A DNA stretch of 64,000 bases from Candidatus Paceibacterota bacterium (GTDB lineage Bacteria > Verrucomicrobiota > Verrucomicrobiia > Limisphaerales > UBA8199), in assembly GCA_035452965.1 (NCBI GenBank), contig DAOTCE010000002.1, positions 309,898 to 373,897 on the forward strand, given 5' to 3'. The notes below the pieces were generated by a model, which did no database searches, was not told the origin of the DNA, and saw only the letters and a program-made list of their open reading frames with translations. This document shows positions 60,512-64,000 of the stretch, in pieces. The position numbers and the translations under genes were made by a program. How positions within the stretch are numbered: the stretch's first letter is position 1; each line of letters opens with the position of its first letter.

Positions 60512-62296
60512 TCACAAGGAGGGCTTCGTTGTCTCTGCCGGCACAAACTCCTTGCCGGTTGCGGCGCGGTGCAGCCGCTCAAAAACGGGGCGGGTGCCCA
60601 CCACAGACGATGAGGCTTTGTTGACTTTTGCGATCACAATGCCCTGCTCCGGCCAGACCAAGCAGAATTGCCCCCATGTGCCGGACATGTACCAAACCCC
60701 TGGTCTCAACTGCCACCAGTACAGACCATACTGGTCCGCCTGGTGAGCCTTGCGCGGATCCCTCTGCAAAATCGGCTTCCAGCACTCCGCAAAGTAGGCT
60801 TCTGAAATCAGCTGCCGGTCCTTCCACTTCCCTTTGTTCAGGTAAAGGTGCCCTACACGAGCCAGATCCCCGGCGCTGATGTGCAGGAAGGCGAACCCCG
60901 CATTCACCGGGACTTTGTCTTGCGTCCGGGTTTCCACAGGCGACCATGGCGCTTTGTCGTAGGGCCAGGATGCCTTGGCGCCGATCGGTTCCAGGATTCG
61001 CTCTTTCAGCACATCATAGAGCGGCCGCTCATAAAGATACGTGAGCGCGCGAGTCAGGTGCGCCGGTTGATCGGCGTGATAATTCAACCGCTCGCCCGGG
61101 GCGGTCTCGTTCGGAAAATCAAGCTGGTAGCGGGTGGGTTTGATTCCGGAGGTCATGGTGGCCAGGTGGCGAAAGGTAATTTCCTTGGTATGGCTTCCTC
61201 CTGCAAACGCCGGGAAGAGATCCTTCACCTTCGCGTCGAGTGACGGAACAAGCTTGTCATCCAGCGCCAGGCCCAGCACAAGTGATGCAAAGCTCTTGGT
61301 GATGGACTGGGCTTCAAACTGCCGGTCTGTCGGTCCGCCATTTGCCCATTCGGCGATCAAACGACCGTTGCGGATCAGCACACCGTTCGCCTTGGCTTTT
61401 TCCATGAGCTTGCCGATTTCCTCAATCGCCGCAGGATCCACAAAGCCGGCTTCTTTGGGTTCCATCCGGGCCCACTGCTCATCCGGGAAGGCCATGGAAT
61501 CCGGTTTCGTCACGTTAGCAGGGAAATAATCGCAGCCAAGCGCCTTCTGCTGCGCGAAAACCTCCGGCGTGTCCGCGCCGCGCAGGCAGTACTTCACGCC
61601 TTTCGCGTGCGTTCGTTCGAGAAGCTCCTTCGGTGCCATGGACGGATGTGCGTAATCCCAGGAGAGTCCTGAATTGCCCATCGCCGCGATTTCGTCCAAC
61701 AGTTCCGGTTTGGAGAAGATGTGGTGCACGAAGATGCGTTTGTTGAGCTTGCGGGCCTCGCGGATATGCTCGATGGGGACCGCGGACAAGACGGCGACTT
61801 CGAGGAGGCCGCGCTTCTCCAGCACGTCCAGGACGGGTTTCACCACCGTCACGGGTCCCTTCGTCTCAATGAAGGGCACGCAGTCGTAGTTGGCGCAGAG
61901 GTCGAGATACTCATCGAAGGTAGGCGGATGCAGCTTGTCGGCCGGATACGCCCCCACCATCTTCCCCTTGTTCATCACCTGTTTGCGGAGTTCGGCGAAG
62001 TCCGTCTTCTCCACCACAAGGTCCACGCCGAACATCCGCTTCAGGGACGCATCGTGCGAGCATATGAGCTTCCCGTCCTTCGTCAGGCGAACGTCCGTCT
62101 CGATCGCCGAATACCCCAGTTCGCCCGCCCGTGTGAATGAGGGGATCGAGTTCTCCGGAGCGTCTGGCTGGTAGCCTCTGTGCGCGATCAGGAACGGCTT
62201 CGGCTCCGCGAGCCGTACGGCGAGCGTCTTTGGCGCGCCCAGCGCAGCGCACGCACACGCACACGCCACTCCCGCCGTCAGCATCAGCTTCTTCAT
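60512..62296 (-). CDS. Fusion of glycerophosphodiester phosphodiesterase and beta-lactamase-type hydrolase
   Basis: A 594-residue exported protein (signal peptide about 1-20, ending AALGAP). Residues 33-265 are a GDPD barrel: HR at 39-40, E49, E66 and D68 in IETDVRLTKDGKLICSHD, and H81 supply the metal and acid-base residues. Residues 285-585 are a serine hydrolase of the class C/esterase type, with SITK at 331-334 (Ser331, Lys334), Tyr406 in YHAD, and SGTWGQF near the end in place of the HTG/KTG triad. The two activities, phosphodiester and ester or amide cleavage, could act together on phospholipid- or teichoic-type polymers. It lies 37 bases after the FAD oxidoreductase gene and 47 bases before the nucleoside hydrolase. 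Confidence 0.87.
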   Translation of the reverse strand: MKKLMLTAGVACACACAALGAPKTLAVRLAEPKPFLIAHRGYQPDAPENSIPSFTRAGELGYSAIETDVRLTKDGKLICSHDASLKRMFGVDLVVEKTDFAELRKQVMNKGKMVGAYPADKLHPPTFDEYLDLCANYDCVPFIETKGPVTVVKPVLDVLEKRGLLEVAVLSAVPIEHIREARKLNKRIFVHHIFSKPELLDEIAAMGNSGLSWDYAHPSMAPKELLERTHAKGVKYCLRGADTPEVFAQQKALGCDYFPANVTKPDSMAFPDEQWARMEPKEAGFVDPAAIEEIGKLMEKAKANGVLIRNGRLIAEWANGGPTDRQFEAQSITKSFASLVLGLALDDKLVPSLDAKVKDLFPAFAGGSHTKEITFRHLATMTSGIKPTRYQLDFPNETAPGERLNYHADQPAHLTRALTYLYERPLYDVLKERILEPIGAKASWPYDKAPWSPVETRTQDKVPVNAGFAFLHISAGDLARVGHLYLNKGKWKDRQLISEAYFAECWKPILQRDPRKAHQADQYGLYWWQLRPGVWYMSGTWGQFCLVWPEQGIVIAKVNKASSSVVGTRPVFERLHRAATGKEFVPAETTKPSL

Positions 62297-62333
62297 GTTT
62301 GGCCCGTTAACCTTCCCTTTTGCACCTTGAATC

Positions 62334-64000
62334 TTAAACCACTTCGAACGCGAAGATGTGCGCGACCGCGCTGTCGTAGGTGTTGTTCAGGCGCTCGCTG
62401 CCCCAGGTGGATAACGGCACGAGGCGGACGGCCACGCACTCGCGGCCGATCTTTCCACGGATGAGCCGCTGGTGATTGTCTTTCGTCTCGTAGGCCTGCT
62501 GCCAGACGCCGTGCACGTCCTTCGTCTCGATGCGGAAGCTCTTCAGCACCGTGCGCGGAAAACCGAACGACGTGTTTTTGTACCCGAGACCGCGGATGAG
62601 CGGCATCGGGATCGTAAGCAGGTCCGGATTGCCGTCCATCTGCTCGCGGTCAAGGTCGGAATCCACCACCAGCCGGAACCCGTTCACCAGCGTGGGCTTG
62701 TCGAACGTGTAAACGATCGCCTGGTTCGTCTTGCCGAAATAGCCATTGTCCTTTCCCCAGATGCGGCGATCCACGCCGTTGAGGAGGTCCGAGCAGTCGC
62801 CGTATTCGCAGGTGAGTTTCGCCTGGCGCGAAAGCGGCGAGATCTCGCGCTTGAAGCCGGGCAGGAAACAGTCGTCATCCATCAGCTGCCGCTGAAGTTC
62901 CCTGAGGAGCGTCTTGTCCGTGTAGATTCCGCGCGGATTCACGGCCTTTTCCACCGCAAGCGCGGCGGCCGTGCCGACGGCCTGGCCCATGAGGCCGATC
63001 GTGCCCATCACGCGGGCGGACGCGAACGCGGTGTGCGTGGCGGAGAGATTGCGTCCCGCGAACATGAGGTTGTCCACATCGCGCGAATACAGCGAACGAT
63101 ACGGAATCGCATAGGGTTCCGAGAGGCGGCGCTTCTGGAGATGCGCGCCGCCCTGGGACTTCAACCAGAAGCCGCCGGGCAGGTGGTTGTCGATCTGCCA
63201 GCCGCCGTAGGCGACGGTGTCCTCGAACTTTGTACCGCCGTTCTCCACGTCCTTCTGGGTCATCGTGTAGTCGCCCACGTAACGGCGACTTTCGCGTTTG
63301 CCGGGCAGGAAGCCGAGCCATTCCAACTCCCAGTTGTCCGCGCCATGTTCGCCGTGGTTCTTCATGTGGTCCCAAACGCCGAAGGCGATCTTGAGAAGCT
63401 CGTCGCGGACCTTCTCCGTGTCGCCGATGGTGTCCGTGTCGCCGCCCAGTTCGATCCAGTAGAAATTCGTGTTGGGTTTGAGGAGGCACTCGTGTGGCTT
63501 GTGGTTCATCGTGTCGTCGTCCGGGAAGTCGTAGGCCCAGGACGGCGGCGTGAACTCGATCTTGTGGTCCGTCTCACGCGCTTGTATGAGCAGGCTCATC
63601 CCCATTGTGCGGCGGTCTGCCTTCTCAAGGCCGAACTCCTCGCCGAACTCGCTCTTCGCCTCGCGGCCCACACGGTACGCGGCGCCCGTGAGCGACGCGA
63701 GAATCGAGTCGCCCGAACAGTCCACGAAAATCTTCGCCCGCACCACGTGCTTCTGATACGTGGTCAACTGGAAGCCGGTCACGGCGGCAAGGCGGTCGCC
63801 GTCCATCTCCACCTCGTTGCAGGCACAGTTGAGGATCAGGTCGATGTTCGGCTCAAACCGGGCCTTTTCGTAAAGGAGCGCGTCCCAGATGGACCAGTTG
63901 CGCGACGGGTTGCGGTGCATGTTTTCAAGGGCGATCTCCTCCATGATCCCAGTCTCCTGGAGGTTGCGCACACGCGTTCCCGCGCCGCAGATCCACATGC
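62334..64000 (-). CDS. FAD-dependent oxidoreductase, second paralogue (5' truncated by window)
   Basis: About 555 residues are visible; the frame runs off the end of the window, so the start and FAD-binding GxGxxG motif lie beyond it. It belongs to the same family as the gene at 18129-20072: VRAKIFVDCSGDSILASLTGA, PGKRESRRYVGDYTMTQKDV, and SLYSRDVDNLMFAGRNLSATHTAFASARVMGTIGLMGQAVGTAAALA match it block for block. The tail (about 430-555) is a beta-sandwich with VAVRLVPLSTWG, again discoidin-like. It is the first visible gene of the operon with the GDPD fusion and nucleoside hydrolase, probably an exported enzyme with a carbohydrate or nucleoside substrate. Confidence 0.85.
   Translation of the reverse strand, partial: MWICGAGTRVRNLQETGIMEEIALENMHRNPSRNWSIWDALLYEKARFEPNIDLILNCACNEVEMDGDRLAAVTGFQLTTYQKHVVRAKIFVDCSGDSILASLTGAAYRVGREAKSEFGEEFGLEKADRRTMGMSLLIQARETDHKIEFTPPSWAYDFPDDDTMNHKPHECLLKPNTNFYWIELGGDTDTIGDTEKVRDELLKIAFGVWDHMKNHGEHGADNWELEWLGFLPGKRESRRYVGDYTMTQKDVENGGTKFEDTVAYGGWQIDNHLPGGFWLKSQGGAHLQKRRLSEPYAIPYRSLYSRDVDNLMFAGRNLSATHTAFASARVMGTIGLMGQAVGTAAALAVEKAVNPRGIYTDKTLLRELQRQLMDDDCFLPGFKREISPLSRQAKLTCEYGDCSDLLNGVDRRIWGKDNGYFGKTNQAIVYTFDKPTLVNGFRLVVDSDLDREQMDGNPDLLTIPMPLIRGLGYKNTSFGFPRTVLKSFRIETKDVHGVWQQAYETKDNHQRLIRGKIGRECVAVRLVPLSTWGSERLNNTYDSAVAHIFAFEVV

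Overview
The window is high-GC bacterial DNA that is densely coded, and most of it looks like an aerobic, polysaccharide-degrading member of the Verrucomicrobiota (Pedosphaera/Limisphaerales type). That is an inference from protein style, with no rRNA or marker tree behind it. The clues are many Sec- and Tat-exported enzymes, exported FAD-dependent oxidoreductases, DUF6807 and DUF6600 proteins, secreted kelch and NHL proteins ending in an FYRL-type motif, pseudopilin-derived modules, and many structured intergenic repeats. No rRNA, tRNA, CRISPR array, prophage or insertion sequence with a transposase was seen.

Layout. 1-7004 (+) is a Bat-type operon (DUF58, DUF4381-like, BatA, BatB, a BatC-like TPR protein, BatD, BatE-like) with ATGA start/stop overlaps. 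Three of its leader sequences are built from one GC-rich repeat family. 7066-11436 has an NhaR-like LysR regulator divergent from a run of envelope and stress genes (YugP-type metallopeptidase, HPF-like protein, site-2 protease with CBS domains, TerC). 11665-18052 carries an exported TIM-barrel-like protein, a TonB-dependent receptor and a tonB-exbB-exbD-coiled-coil operon. 18129-23293 (-) has an exported FAD oxidoreductase, a DUF6807 protein and a membrane SGNH hydrolase. 23404-31155 is mainly housekeeping: thioredoxin, the C-terminal half of a split carB, a type II secretion F protein, an ECF sigma factor with a membrane partner, and pyrH. A cluster of structured repeats lies before pyrH. 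31207-43909 holds secreted proteins: a class A beta-lactamase-like hydrolase, an NHL protein, a GH20 hexosaminidase, a 14-repeat kelch protein, a DUF6600 protein, and two Tat-exported proteins with a sugar-isomerase-like fold. 44048-46881 has mpl, a GST-like protein and a coiled-coil protein with a pseudopilin-type tail. 48359-55627 has a secreted lipase, a giant alpha-2-macroglobulin-like protein, and a divergent HTH/zinc-ribbon gene across an AT-rich promoter. 55958-64000 has an unknown exported protein and a three-gene minus-strand operon of unusual fusion enzymes.

The most unusual object is the 1690-residue alpha-2-macroglobulin-like protein (49944-55016, -). It keeps the CxEQ thioester motif. 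Between its bait-type domain and its thioester half it carries about five membrane helices followed by a complete type IV pseudopilin N-terminal segment. Other points of interest are the repeat-built signal peptides in the Bat operon, a 144-146 bp palindrome-centred repeat present in two full copies and one core copy, the lone carB half, the nucleoside hydrolase/beta-helix fusion with two successive export signals, the GDPD/beta-lactamase fusion, and the pair of exported isomerase-like paralogues.
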